DNA of 64,000 nucleotides, taken from assembly GCA_023078685.1 (NCBI GenBank), contig JALGAS010000007.1:372001-436000 (forward strand), in the 5' to 3' direction. The DNA comes from Neopestalotiopsis rosae. Lineage: Eukaryota > Ascomycota > Sordariomycetes > Amphisphaeriales > Sporocadaceae. The notes under the pieces are model-generated. The model was not told where the DNA came from, made no database searches, and was given only the letters and a program-made list of their open reading frames with translations. Shown here piece after piece: positions 36,734-49,761 of this stretch. How positions within the stretch are numbered: position 1 is the first letter of the stretch; each line of letters opens with the position of its first letter. A program made the translations under genes and the position numbers.

Positions 36734-38648
36734 CTATACTATAGTGATGCCTCCGGTTAGCAAGGCGTAGTTCGCCAGCTTGAGAGAAAGGACCCTCGAC
36801 TTCGGGAAGTCGGGGCTGATGACGAGTCGGTTTTCCTTGTTGTAGCCAACCTCGCCAAAACTTTCAGCCATCGACTCAAAACGTGCGTCTGGTCTGACGC
36901 GGTTGAGCTCTGCTATAATCTGGTCACTCCATACGCCTGAGCACCAGCCATCCTTAATGACAAAGTATGGGTTTAGAGGAGGAACAGGTGAATCTGTTGA
37001 ATTGATTAGCATGTATGAAGGGTTAGGAGAGCTTGTTTAACATACCTAGATCCACGTATCGGATCCGAAGAAGATTCACTTGCTTGAGGCGCTGCAAGCA
37101 GCGGATACCTCCCAGCACGAGCTGCTCAAAGGCATTGATGAAGTGCATGTCAGTGATGCCCGAACCAGACTCATTCCACTGCGCGTTCTGGCGACAGCAG
37201 TTCTTGACGGTGATATCAATCGTCTTGAGACGGGTTGTGCGTGGATTGGAGTACTTTGCCAGCATGTCGAAAAATGTGTGGCATACGCGACCCGTGTACG
37301 ACAAGTGCTCCAAAGAACTTGCTGCCTTGGCCAACTTTTCACACCAGTGCAGTTGTTCGCATACTTTGAGATAATAGGGAGGGCAGGTCAACTCGCGACG
37401 GTAGTCTGTCTCGAGGCTCAGGTTAAGCTTGGTAATCTTGGACTCCAACATATCCAGTGTCCCAGCCATGCTGAGATAACTCTTCGACTTGGGCTTGGCA
37501 TAGGTGCCGTGCCATTCCTCGAGGTTCGGAAGTGCCCTTGAAATCTGTTCCCAGTCCTTTGGTGTGCGAATAATGTTCCATTGGCTCTTGATGATCAGAG
37601 TTCGTATGGTGCTGATCTTTGGTAGCTCTCGAGGTTTCCACTGGGGACATGGCAATGTAAATTTGACCTTCGGTGCCTTCTTGCGCTCACCTCCTTCAAG
37701 GGTCATGACCTGCACAGCAGGAAACGTATTGCCCACAGTGAAGAAGACCTCTTCGAGACTGGCATTGTCTGTTGGCAGTCCGTACTGAGCACTGGAAATG
37801 CCCTCGGGAGAAACCGTGGGCAACGCTAGCGACGAGTTCGTCGGGAAGTTGGTGTTGAACTTTGGCTGAAAGACCGGGAACCAAATCTCGATGTGTTTGA
37901 CCAACTCTCTCAGATGTGTATTCAAGGTGAAAAACTCTGCGACCTCGTTAAAGCCGTTGATGGTGGCCTTGACCTTGATGTGACGAAAGAGTCGGGCCTG
38001 AACTAGATCTCTCCAAAGTGGCGTAACCAGCGCCAGGTTTGACAGCTCTTTTCTTCTCGAATGTCGCAGAGCCGTGCTCCAACTTCTGGCGTTTACACTA
38101 GGTATGCTTAGTGAGCTGGGTGATGTTGTTGACACCCGATAGCCAAAGAGGTGGTCGAGGATGCATTCGTGGATCTCAGCAGGGAGTGCATTCAGCGTCT
38201 GAAGGGGTTGTTGATCATCAACGGCCGCGTTCGGAAAGGGGCTCATGATCATGGCATCGTCATGGCAATCCTGGCAGTCGGGCTGGCAATGCAGGCATCG
38301 AATGTCGGTTTGTCCCTGTTGTGCATTGGGGAACGGTGTACTACTCGGCCTAGTTGGTGGCACAAAGTCCTGCGACTTTGCCTGCTCCAGCGGTGGACTG
38401 GTAGGACCTGGTGTAACCGGTGTCGACGTCGTTGTCATGATAGCCGCCAGTTCTGTAGTTGCAGAGCCCTCGTGATCCTCGTCGTCATCGTCGCCCTCTA
38501 CTGACAGGTCTCTCTGCAGGTACGCATTGGTCCGTGGCATGTGAAGGCTATGCGAGTGCGCCTCTGTGGCGCTGGGAAAGATTCGGTCCTCATCGTCGTC
38601 AGCCTCGAAGATGTCGGAACTCCGTTTGCTCATGATAACCGTCGCCAT
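36734..38648 (-). CDS. F-box domain protein
   Basis: Two exons, 38648-37046 and 36993-36734, with a 52-nt intron; 620 residues from the first ATG (MATVIMSKRSSD). The frame is open further upstream only from a GTG at 38735. Residues 1-145 are low-complexity, with an acidic run (DDDDEDHEG) and a small Cys cluster CLHCQPDCQDC (about 118-128) that might bind metal. The F-box follows at about 152-200 (LNALPAEIHECILDHLFGY...SNLALVTPLWRDLVQARLFRHI). The remainder is a leucine-rich, irregular region as in many fungal F-box proteins, presumably recognising substrate. F-box proteins link substrates to Skp1-Cullin-F-box ubiquitin ligases. The target is unknown. The last exon (YFVIKDGWCSGVWSD) extends the substrate region without a known motif. 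Confidence 0.82.
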
Positions 38649-39549
38649 CGGCTGCTTCAGTTGTGTGCCTCCAGAGTTGATGGCTCGTTTCGCATGACAG
38701 GGCAGAATGGCGATCGGGACAGACAAGTGGGGCACGCGAATATGACTGCGAGACTTTTCGGACGAATAATTTCAACGGCGTATGTAGATGCAGATCCCGA
38801 CTGCTGTCTTCTCTTGTCAACGTGTGCGCCTGGCAGTGGCTGGCAGTGTTCTGTTGGTTCGCTGTTTTGTGGTTCGCTGTTATCGAGTTGCCGGTGAGAC
38901 GAGGAGTAGATTGGTCGCGTGCAATCTAATCTATCTAGGGAATGTCGCAAGCGACTTGTCCTTGCGTCGGGGGCGAGTGCGGCGCGAGACGATTTCCAGT
39001 GGTTCCAAGGGACAGGTGTAATGGAAATGGGAGTTGTTACGAGGTTGAGTGCGAGTGTTCCTTGGAAGCTGGAAAAAGGCGCTCGTTGTCGGGATTTTGG
39101 GGTATCGAGGAGAGTGCTGGGTTTCGTAGGAGATCAATGCGTGAAACCAGAAAGTCAAAGTAGTCGTCGTAGCAGTTGGTCACAGAGTCAACGAATGAGA
39201 GGATGTGTGAGAGAGAAAGTAAAGCGAATGGTGATTTCGGTGGTTGCGAGATCCCAGGTCCGCCTCAGTGGAAGTGAGAGAAAAATAAAATGTCGCCTTG
39301 ACGACTCGATTGTTTGATTGTTCTGCCGCACGAGAGCCGAGGAGCGGGAAGGGAAAGAAGGTGTTGATTCAGCAAGCACACGAACGAACTTCTCTAGGTT
39401 TGGGCTGGCCAAGCCTTGGATCCGATGGGTGATGGGAGATGGGATGGATGCGGAATTTGGGGTGGGTTAGTAGGAAACACAGTTCAAACTTCAGTGGCAG
39501 AAATTCATTCTTGCTTGATCAGTGAGATGGGGGGAGGGGTCCTTGATTA

Positions 39550-39550
<1 letters not shown>

Positions 39551-39592
<42 letters not shown>
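39551..39592. repeat. (ATT)14 microsatellite
   Basis: Fourteen perfect ATT units. They translate as Ile or Leu runs on the plus strand and Ile runs on the minus strand, which makes spurious open frames. Confidence 0.97.
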
Positions 39593-39593
<1 letters not shown>

Positions 39594-40121
39594 GGCACTT
39601 GCACGCACGAGGCTTCATTTTTTTCTGGCTTTTTGCTTGCTTCCAATCTTTCTTTCCTGTTCGCTGGGAACCATCAGACGGAGCACAGGAAAACCAGGGC
39701 TGTCCTGTCCTGCAGTCTGGCTTGGTTGGCTGGTTGCCAACGCTCACGTTCTGCTGCTTCTCATGCCATGCAGCCCAGAAGGAAATGCCCATTATTACCA
39801 CGCAGTAGGTCGGCTTTTGATGCATGGCGGTGGCATTGAATGGTAACGAAGACCAAAGCGCTGGGTCACAGGTATGGAGCCACAGTGGATGTGATTTAAC
39901 TTACAATGTCTGCACCCTCATATGATGCGTGCTGACGGCCAGCTTGCTACAAGTCGTGCACTATCACGTCTGCAGGCACTTTTGTTGTCACGCTGTTATC
40001 ATTCTCTACCACGGGTACTTCGGAACCGCCAGTCACATACTAGTGGCAGGTGGGCAAAGAGACAGACAAGCACACCGACCGACCCTGGCTCTCTCCGACG
40101 GTGTGGAGTGACGAATGGAGC

Positions 40122-40148
40122 GTCCATGGTGTCCATGGTGTCCATGGT
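40122..40148. repeat. Three-copy 9-bp tandem repeat
   Basis: GTCCATGGT is repeated three times without change. Each unit contains an NcoI-type palindrome (CCATGG). Located in non-coding DNA. Confidence 0.9.
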
Positions 40149-43100
40149 GTGTGCTCAGGCTCCCAAGCTCCGAAAGGCAAGCCCCCCCAAACTGTCCGAG
40201 GGCCTCGATCGAATCGAAAGGCGAGTCAGGACGCGCTGGTAACAAGGTCGACTTACTCAAACGTCACCTCATTAATGCAAAAATGCAACAACGACTGCGG
40301 ACTGCGCCAAATTCTCCTAAGATTTGTGACACCGGCATAGCCGCCCTGGCGTACATAGTGACGACCTTGCACTGCAGGGTGAGGGTTCTTTGCCTCTGCA
40401 GTACATAAACATTCCCGCTCCTCGCGCACCGCACCACTCTCACTGCACCTAATTGGATGTATCCAGGGTTCTATTTGCATGATGGCGACCAAAAAAAGAT
40501 CAATATCGTACAGTAGGTCCGGCAAGGCATGGTAGATTCCCATGCTGACCATACTGTTCTTTGCCCATCGGCCCCCAATGCCATGCGCACATGGTTCGAA
40601 AGAAGGGACGACAGGAAATGCACAAGCTTACTTCCAGTCATATCTATAGAGTTATTTCATCTCGTGGTCTCTGATATTTTGGGTTTCACTAGAAGCTTTC
40701 ATTCAGCTCGACTTCATCCCCAAATTGGATAACCGACTGAGTGAGAAAGGGTGGAGGCAACGCCTCGGCACCACTTTGCATCTGAGAAATGGGGCCCGAA
40801 TGTCTTTGCTGGCACCAGCCGGGGCCTCGATCCAGCTCTTTCAAGAGTCCTGGAGTCTTGCCAACACCTCATGACCAGCGCATTAGTCGCGAGATCCCAT
40901 AACTTTTGTAGCACTGGCAGAACCCAATCCCAACTACTGCAGGTTTGCGGCCGTCGCCACCCAACTGATGTATACCTTACCTACAAACAAACTGCGCACC
41001 CAATCCGGAAACACCATTCGGAGAGTATCCCAACTGTCATGCAGTTCCGCCACCCGTTTTGGTCGGCAGCGAAAAATAGGCGGATGTTTTCCGCTACAGG
41101 CTGGACGTCTGGTGTTCGCGCAGTGTCTACTGTGCATTATCAGTGTCGCCATAACCCAGGTACGATGTACGTATGCCTTAGAATGATTGATTTCGTAAAC
41201 TCTCTCAAGAATGAGAAATATGAAAAAAAGTCAATCGACTCGTCTCAGTTGAGATAAATCTGGCTTGTGGTGTTATGACTCTTTCGATATTTCGCAACCT
41301 GGGCTGAGACATTGCATCTCTTGCGGTTGATCACCTGGAGGTCTATCGCAACCATAATAACGAGGGGCAACGCCCAGCGCAGCAGAAAGCCGCTGACCAA
41401 ACGCTGTCGAAAGACATTGAACCGTAACCAGTTGGCATAGATGCCCCTCATAGTTTGTCTGGCGTCCACAAAGGTTCATACTTTGCAAACAGTGACCTTA
41501 TGGCGCGAGACGTTTTGCAGTCCATGTGCTATGATTGACCACACCATCATGTACTTCGTACACCAATCTGTTGCCATCATGATTCCAAGTGCCTCATGTC
41601 GCCTTCATTCTTCAAGGTCAAATCAAAGAATAGCCAGAATCTCAACAACGCATTCTAGAAGGGGAAGGCATGATGCAAAGAGCCATCGGCCCGGCTTCGA
41701 ATAGAAATCGCCAATTGATGATCCCGACCCATTCTGTAGTCATTAAAGTAGCGTCCGGATTTAGACATGGGCAAGCTTTTGTGAGTATGGGATATATTGC
41801 GGATCCTCCACATGAGGCTCTGGGCACTTTGGATACTTTGGCTTCCGGTGGAGATTATAAAAAAAAACCATCCAGGCCATCCAAGCCAACGTGCAAGCGA
41901 GCTCCCGTCTTGGTGCAGAAGCACGTGGGTTTGCAATAACCGCAACAAGATCGTTACTTCAGATTCGGGCGGAAAGTATTACTTGTCAAACCGTTCATCT
42001 CGTTCTGGATGAAGAGAGGCAATGCGGTTGCACAAGTTGTACATAGTTCAATGGGTTGAGGTGGCGGCTATTTGCCGATGATCTGCGCGTCCGTATCTGC
42101 AAGACTATCACATCGCCTAAGTACGTATGAGCAAAGAAGCACATAAATCAAAATAGGATGATAATTTCAATGTGACAATCATGAAAAGAAGAAAAAAAGA
42201 CAGTTCAAGTGCCAAACCTAAGCTAAACTAGCACGCTGAATAATGTACCCATTGCAAATGGTCGGTGATTTGATGTTGGTCGCCTGCTTCCATGACATTT
42301 CACTACCCATGAGAGTATAAGGGAGTACTCCCTAAATAACAAAGCAAAAGATTAAGGATCTGTCAAACAAGGGCTTGTGCAATTCATATGACTGGCAGCT
42401 GTCATTCGACGCTCTTCCCCAGACCGATCTTTTGATCAATGCAGACCGACTTCTAGGAGACTCCTTTTGTTCGTCTCATTTTTTTTGCAGGCTGCAAAAC
42501 TGCAGATACCCGTGAGGGGATCTACTTCCGCAATGACTTGCGTCCTTAGCATTCTGCAGTTGCTTGGCTTTGCTTTGGGGTTTCAGCATCTCGCCCAATT
42601 AGGGGCTGCACCAATCAAAGCTGGGCCAAAGTTTGAAACAAGTCCTGGCGATTTGCGGGAAGGGCCAAAGGAGGCGTGTTTCTGTTTAGTGGATCGTCGG
42701 ACCCAGAATACCATACCATAATAGATAGCAAAGTCCGCCCCCGTCCCCGTACAACCTCATACTCTCAACTTCGTCCCATTTGATGGATCCTGGTGTGCAA
42801 TGTAGTACATGGAATCAAGTGAAAATTGCAGTCCAGGTAGGTACCATACTAGTGCCCACCACCATCTCTCAGTCGGCATCCTCATGCTCGGTATGCTCGC
42901 CGCAATGCACCGAACAGAACCTGGCAGATGCGCAGATCCGTTGAGCCTCTTCTTCTTCTAGCCTCTAGGGTACCTTCCGTACATAGGTAACGGTCGAAGG
43001 CATCAAGGCACTTGCGATCCTGTGATGATCTTGCCTGCCTGCTTCTGCACAAACGTTCCAGCCAAGACTTTCAAGACGATCACAACCCTCCGACCATGGT

Positions 43101-45017
43101 GCTGTTGGCCTGCATCTTTGTTGACCTCGCGTTCTTCAGCGTCCCATGCTGGCACTCAGCTGTAACACGCAATGGCTGACCCACGCTCTGTTCTTTGGTG
43201 TTTCCTCACCATCGACAACCACGCGTTTTCGAGTGTGCTTTCTGCAAAGGGTCTCAGACTTGAGGACTGGCCTTGTGTATGTGCAGGCCTGCTTGTTGCT
43301 TCATCAAACTCCTTGCTGTTTTCTAGAGGTGAACTGTGCCATCTACTTGTGGCTGCAGTCAGTCGGACTTTAATGCTTGTTCCAAGGTTCTGGTGCAACA
43401 GATGTGTAAGCAATCATGCCTTCATGACGACTAACACTTGTTTATGGTCGAAAATAGCACACTTCAGGCTGGGCCACGTCAACTTGAGGATCTGAAGCAA
43501 GCCAGGAGTTAACAAACTGCCGCGAGATCTCTCCATTGGCGGTATGTTTGTCTCTGACGAAGCAAGCTGTCTCTCTCTCTCTCTCCTGGAGGACATCATC
43601 ACGGTACTCTGTGAGACGATTAGGATTCTGACAAGGCATTGTTCGCGGGAAATGCTCTATGGGCAGATCATTGGCCCGAGGTGATTCAGCAGTCATATGG
43701 AGGACTCCCAAGAGTCACTCGAGAGCACAGCATAACACCAAAAGGCTCTTCCAGATCCGTACATTATGTCGTCTCCTGATAAGATCCGTTTAGCCATCTG
43801 ATGTTGACTTCGCCTCAGAGGCGTCGCTTCTAAATGGTCCCAAGGGGCGGGCCATGATATATTGCCTACTATATTCAGCAGGTAAATTTTACGGACCATG
43901 ACCCTGCTACCTCATCTCAGCCATTGCGGCGTGGCTATTCGCTTCTGATTTACCCAGCGACTGACTACCGCTACCGCTCGCATAGCATTATCCAAATTGC
44001 CCTTCCCCATGCGCGCTCTCACATGAGCCAGTCACACAGGCTCTGTCGGACATAGACTGCTTGTACCTCACAAAACAGGCACACATTGGTGGAGCACAGC
44101 GGCGGCGCTGGTTTGACTTGGCGGCAGGGGCTTGCGTGGTTAGCGCTTGGCGGTTACGACGGCCAGCCAGCGGCCAGGGAACCCAGCGAGGGCCCAGTGC
44201 CTGTAGAACCTGTACGGAGGCTATGGGAGGGGACCTGAGGGACCGCAAAGGGACCCTCTCTCAACGCTCCGTAACGCTCAATCGGTGCACTTCAGCCAGT
44301 GGAATGGCCGCAAATCACAGTCCAAAGGCCCGCCCACGAGCCGCTATGCAGGTACCCTGGACCTGCACCGGTTTTGGTGCCGATTGTTGTTGGCCCCCCC
44401 TGGCTGTTTTCCTAACCTAGCAGCAGTATCTCGTCTTCCATTGTCTAGATGGGCAAAGATGGGATATGGGTGGTTTCCTTAAAAGAGGCCGGCAGGTCGC
44501 CCCGATGCAGGGGCTTATTTTTCTCGATCTTTTTTTCGTTCGTCAGTTCTTCGTCTTTTTGTCCCTTGATAACAGGAATTCTTTTTCTGTTTCGTTGCTT
44601 TCTCTTCGATTCTTGGCCTCTCAGCGGTGTTATTAGTATAGGAGAAATTGTGGTAGAGAACAATCGTCACGACATTGTTTGCCAACTTCGCCTTCGATTG
44701 TTACAAGTCGGATTCCTACGCATTCCCTATTGTTCACCCTGATTCCTTCACTTCTTACCTCATTCTATAACTACTTGAACCATTACATCTTTGGACTTGG
44801 CCACTCTATTGTTTTAACTACAAATTCTCGCCTGGAGCCGGAAGCAGATATCTATTCTTGGAATAACCCGACCTACAAAAGTACCACCACTATCACTTGA
44901 AATCAAATTATATTCGAGTCTTTCCTTATTATCAATTTTAACCACCGACCAAGAACAGCCTCAGCTACTCCCTTAGTTCACCAAAAAAACGAAGAAAGAA
45001 GAGTCAACTACTTCAAA

Positions 45018-46448
45018 ATGGCCCCCAAGCTCAGCACTCTCTTGACATCGCTGCTCGCCGTAGCAGCGCCCGTCACGAATGCTCTGGCCATTAACCCAAT
45101 CTCTAAAGTCGAGAGCACGGTGGACTCCATCACCGACACTGTCAGCAAGTTTGGTGGCGTTCGTATGATGAACGCCGATGCTACCAATGCGATTGATGGA
45201 TCATACATCGTTGTTTACAAGAAGAACTGTACCGATGATGAGATCAATGCTCACGCACTCGAGATCACGAACTTTGTCAAGAAGCGAAACGTTGGAAAGA
45301 GAGCCCTCGACGGAAGACAACTATCGACCACTGTACGGACGTGGACCATGACGAGCTTGAAGGCTGTCCACTTTGAGACGGCTGACTTTGCCGCCATGAA
45401 CCTGGGCTCCAACTCCATGATCGACTATGTCGAGCCTGACATGAAGGTCACCGTCTCCGCCCTTCAATCTCAGACCAATGCTCCCACTGGTCTGGTACGC
45501 CTGTCCCACGCCGCCACCTCGGGCAACGCAACCTCCCAGGGCTATGTCTTTGACGATACTGCTGGCAGCGGCATCACTGCCTACATTGTCGATACTGGTA
45601 TCCTTACCACCCACGAAGAATACCAGGGCCGTGCTACCCTGGAGTTCAATGCCGTCAACAGTGTGGTAAGTCAGAGTATACATTACTACGTCTATATATT
45701 GTGCTAACCATGTACTCAAGGACACGGATGAGAACGGCCACGGCTCTCACGTTGCTGGCACCATCGGAGGCGCCACCTTCGGTGTTGCAAAGAACGTCAG
45801 CCTGATTGGAGTCAAGGTTCTCGACGCTGATGGCAGTGGAACCAACTCTGGTGTCATTGACGGCCTCAACTTTGTCGCCTCGGATGCTCAGGCCAAGGGA
45901 CTCGGTGGCAAGGCTGTCATGAACATGTCTCTGGGTGGTTCCAAGTCCAATGCTGTCAACTCGGCTGTCGAGGCCATTGCCTCGGCTGGCGTCGTCCCTG
46001 TCGTTGCCGCCGGAAACGAGGATCAGGATGCTGGCAACACCAGCCCTGCCTCTGCCCCTGATGCCATCACTGTCGGTGCCATTGACCAGACCACTGACCG
46101 CAAGGCTAGCTTCAGCAACTTTGGTTCCGTCGTTGATATCTTTGCGCCTGGCGTGGACGTTGAGAGTGTTGGCATCACCAGTGACACTGCCACCGAGACT
46201 CTGAGTGGTACTTCAATGGGTAAGCTTTATTCTTCTGCCAACTTGACCATATGCCGCAAGACTAACATTTGACCGCAGCCTCGCCTCACATTGCTGGCCT
46301 TGCAGCCTACATCATGTCTCTTGAGGGCCTCACCGATGTCACTGCCGTCTCGGACCGCCTCAAGGAGCTCGCCACTGCCACTGGCGCTTCCGTCAAGCGC
46401 AACGAGGACGACACCACAAACTTGATTGCCAACAACGGCAACCTATAG
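45018..46448 (+). CDS. Secreted subtilisin-like serine protease (S8, proteinase K type)
   Basis: Three exons, 45018-45665, 45721-46219 and 46279-46448; 438 residues. The protein starts with a signal peptide ([24 protein letters not shown]), followed by an inhibitor I9 propeptide ([20 protein letters not shown] to [11 protein letters not shown], about residues 60-145). The catalytic triad is Asp in AYIVDTGI (about 191), His in [10 protein letters not shown] (about 222) and Ser in LSGTSMASPHIAG (about 381). The oxyanion Asn is in VVAAGNE. Family members are extracellular proteases used for nutrient acquisition and, in some insect- or fungus-associated relatives, cuticle or wall attack; which role applies here is not visible. 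The long CT-rich leader before the ATG is typical for strongly expressed fungal genes. Introns interrupt near the His and inside the Ser motif. Confidence 0.95.
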
Positions 46449-48228
46449 TCGTCTCTTTTATCGTCAACGATTACAAAACCCAAACTATTAAGCGCCGTGT
46501 TATCTTTATCAAGCAAATCGAATGCGTTATCATGGACAGCCCGTCATTATCAGCATCAAGAAAGCGACTTTGATTATTATCTTTATTGTTACGGAATGCG
46601 TTGGAAAGCGCTTCAACTTGTTTCCGCCATACTTTGTGTGTTTTTGCATAGAGGTACGACATGCATCGGAGGAAGGGAAGTGGGCACGCTCCCTCAGAAG
46701 GAGGAACGCCAAGGCACGATTTAGACGTGGTTGTCACAGATGCAAATGTACAGGAGGCGTTGTATGGAGCGAAATTCCCAATTGGCAGAGAAACTCCAAG
46801 CAAACGAGATCATCACGGAAAGCTCTGCAGAAACTATCTTTGTGAATATTTCATTTTAAAACCCTAACCAAGGTAGACTAATATCCAAAAGTACATAACT
46901 TGTCAACATGGTTTTTAAATTGCCTCTGTGACCCTATACTAGACAGAAAGGCTCAAAAGACTATCACACACAAGGTGGGACCCTTTCTGTCCATGATACA
47001 CGAGGACCAACACGAATATCTTCCTCCCACATACCGGGCACCGCAGACTGGATCAAACACACGGAGGATGGTGCCCAAACGTGCGAATGCGTGCGAACGC
47101 GCAAGCAACTTGAGACGAGACACCAGAGAGCTTCTGAGAGAGAAAAACACCAGACTAGCCCATGTCCCAATACACCTTGGCGTCATCTTGGCGTTCCCAA
47201 AACCTGTTGAACACATTTACTGTGTAAACAATGGCCTTCTCTCTTTTTTTGCCCCTCCATCTCCCTCTCCACCCATTGGAAGTGGATATGGTAAATCCGA
47301 GATGTGTACATTTCCCGCATATGATCGCATGCAACCAAATTTGCCCGCTCCTAGCTGGCCATGTTTGATTATAGTCTTTTGTAGACCGCTAGCTCAAACT
47401 TAAATTGGTATTGCATAACGCCACAAAAGGTCTCTCTCTAGGCAGAATTTGGAGGACTACTAAGAGAGCTCACGTTCTGTCCCGAGGCACTATCAAATTC
47501 GCAGAAAGCTCCTGAATGCGTACTCATCTCGATTTCAATTCAGAATGTTTATATTAATTTCTAACAGTTCCTGTGTACTCGTCTTTCTGTTCGTTTAACT
47601 CGAGACATGACCTTTACAAGGTGAATAACTGGCAAACGGTGCAAAGCCTGTATAAACAGGAGATCAGTAGACGTCCTTGCTACACCCATCACTCATTCAT
47701 AACAAGGACATCTTTAGCATGTCCGCGATCCATGACCTTCAACTCGCCAAAAGTTTCGACGACTTGAATGTCTAGTGCTCACAACCTCGAAAGGCCGGTA
47801 CTTCTCGCGTTTCATTATCAGCACTTCTCGGCACAACACCAGTCATTGTGTAAGGACTGAATTGTAATTTGACATCCGTGCTAGCAACTCATGTCAGGGA
47901 GGTTTCCCCGAGTTCGAAAAGAGCAGTCTGCTCAAAGCATCATCACCTGAACGCAATGAAGGAAAGGGTCAGCAAGAAACAAAACAAAAGTCATCATGTA
48001 CACCAAGCTGCTTGAGCTCGATATACTCGTTATGTATTAAAAGGTATAAAGGCTGCCGCAAAATATTGCGCAACCACAATCTGTCATGAGATTCATACAA
48101 TGGCGTCCCCGATCAGCAACTTGATTGCTGTCCATTAATCGGGAGTAGACGTGTCCCGTTGCTGGAGAAAATGTGGTCCCTACATATACATGAAGAATAG
48201 GAGTCGTGAGTTGGGAATAAGCGTGCGA
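46449..48228. other. Convergent intergenic region of protease and ERG9
   Basis: Both genes end here. A 167-codon plus frame (46900-47403) has no motif and I do not call it. No repeats or RNA genes recognised. Confidence 0.5.
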
Positions 48229-49761
48229 CTATAACTCATCATGGCTGCCGAGGACCGTCGTGGCAGCCTCCGTCGCCGAGTTCAGGCTGAGTTTCGATGA
48301 GACGTCGTTGATCATCAAGTCGAATCTTGCGCCCATGAACCACGCAATTCCGATCTAAATCATCTAGGTCAGCATGTCTCATCGTTTGAAAGATTTGAAG
48401 GGAATCACGAACCATTATACCAGAGATGACCATCAAGATGGCCAGCACTGAGATTACAAGTACGAAGCCCTCCCATGGGTCTGTCGTTTCTTCTTGCTCT
48501 GCGCCAGAGGCCTTCTGTACCAATGCAACCTTCTTTGGATCTTGCGTAGGGAAGAGGGTCTCGATGAACTGTTCAATCTTGCCACAAGCAGCACTGATCT
48601 CCAAGAAGTTGGGATCTCTGGGATCGTTCTTCTTGGCTATCCTCCTAGTATACCTCCGGAACACGCCACACACTATCCTCAGGTTCTGCGTTGACTCCAT
48701 CATGAGTTGACAAGCATCGCCCTTGGTGATCTTGAGATGGCTGTGGAAGATGGCAGGATTCCTGAAGACCAGCTCAAGTGTTGCGATAGCCATTGTCTGA
48801 GGAATAGCAACAAAGTTGAAAACACTTTGCTCGCGAATGGCCGCCATGTAAAACAAACACTCGTCAACGTTCCGTAGTGCGTTGAGTACAAGCTCGGAGC
48901 TGCACTGCATGGCCTTTTCCCGGTTCTCGGGCTTGAAAATGTCCTCCCAGTTGTCGACGTACTTGCTCCAAACCTCAGTAGGCCACCAACGGCGGTCATC
49001 TTCAAAGTCTTCGTGAACGTCTCTGATAATGTTGGTCTTTTGCAAGAACTGGCCCATGCTCTCAGTGAGTTCGGGGCGGTCCTTCAGTGCAGGGTTTGCC
49101 CATTCTCCCTCCAGGAAGAGCCTGGTCAGACCCTCGCCGACCAAGCCGGCAACGTAGTGGCAGTATTCTTCGTATTCGGCGACGGTCTCGACTCCCACAT
49201 TGTTTTCAGCCTTGATGGCGTAGTCTGCCATTCCATTGCCCATTTTGACGGTGACATCTTCAATGATTTCGTAGTAGTTGGGCTTCAACTTCTTAAGCTC
49301 AGTAATGACGACGTCAAAGTGAACGAGCAGTTCCCTGTCCTTTTCATTGGGGCCATTCTCATTGAACGTCCAGCCATCAATCTTCATGAGCTTGTCGAAG
49401 CCCCGAAGCAGAGGCTCCTTCTTCTCCAAAGGTATCGTCATGTCATCCTCAATGGTATCCAGTCCTCGCAATACAAGGTAGAATAACGTGATTGGCACCA
49501 GCATGTCGGGATTCAACTCTTGAATGACAGCGGCAAAGCTGCGACTTGTCATGTCCAGGTATTTGAAGCATTGAGTCAGGGTCTCGCACTCCTTGGAGGG
49601 ATCTCGACGGTGGACGGGCTCGTGCCAGACCTTCCTGCGGCCAATGGGTCAGTACATAGCGCGGAAAGCAATTGAGGAAGGTACTGAACCTACCATTGTA
49701 TCATGGACCGAAGCTGGTTCGGGTGAAACATGTAATAAAGGACACTCTTTGCTGAAGGCAT
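48229..49761 (-). CDS. ERG9: Squalene synthase (farnesyl-diphosphate farnesyltransferase)
   Basis: Three exons, 49761-49694, 49634-48413 and 48354-48229; 471 residues, close to the usual 440-470. It condenses two farnesyl diphosphates to presqualene diphosphate and reduces this with NADPH to squalene, the first committed step of ergosterol synthesis, on the ER. Both Asp-rich Mg2+-binding motifs are present: [11 protein letters not shown] (about 80-88) and [17 protein letters not shown] (about 226-242). The substrate-channel motif [17 protein letters not shown] and [15 protein letters not shown] are also intact. The last intron must be removed to give the genuine tail: exon 2 ends with the helix [16 protein letters not shown] and exon 3 continues [14 protein letters not shown], the C-terminal ER anchor. 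Reading through the intron would give a false basic tail. The first exon [20 protein letters not shown] is conserved in fungal ERG9. Confidence 0.96.

Larger units (their letters stand above)
38649..45017. other. 6.4-kb gene-poor region with simple repeats
   Basis: The first 700 bp probably contain the F-box promoter and 5' UTR, and the last 600 bp, CT-rich towards 44990, the subtilisin promoter and leader. Between them I find only overlapping frames, the longest 168 codons (40751-41257) without motif, plus simple repeats listed separately and a (TC)8 run at 43571-43586. No transposon protein, tRNA or conserved domain recognised. Confidence 0.45.

Noticed and set aside
40751..41257. 168-codon plus-strand frame in the gene desert
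   Set aside because: No recognisable motif, no codon-bias contrast by eye and overlapping minus-strand frames of similar quality.
46900..47403. 167-codon plus-strand frame downstream of the protease
   Set aside because: Composition resembles translated non-coding DNA; no splice partners or motifs.
49013..49486. 157-codon plus-strand frame
   Set aside because: Antisense of ERG9.
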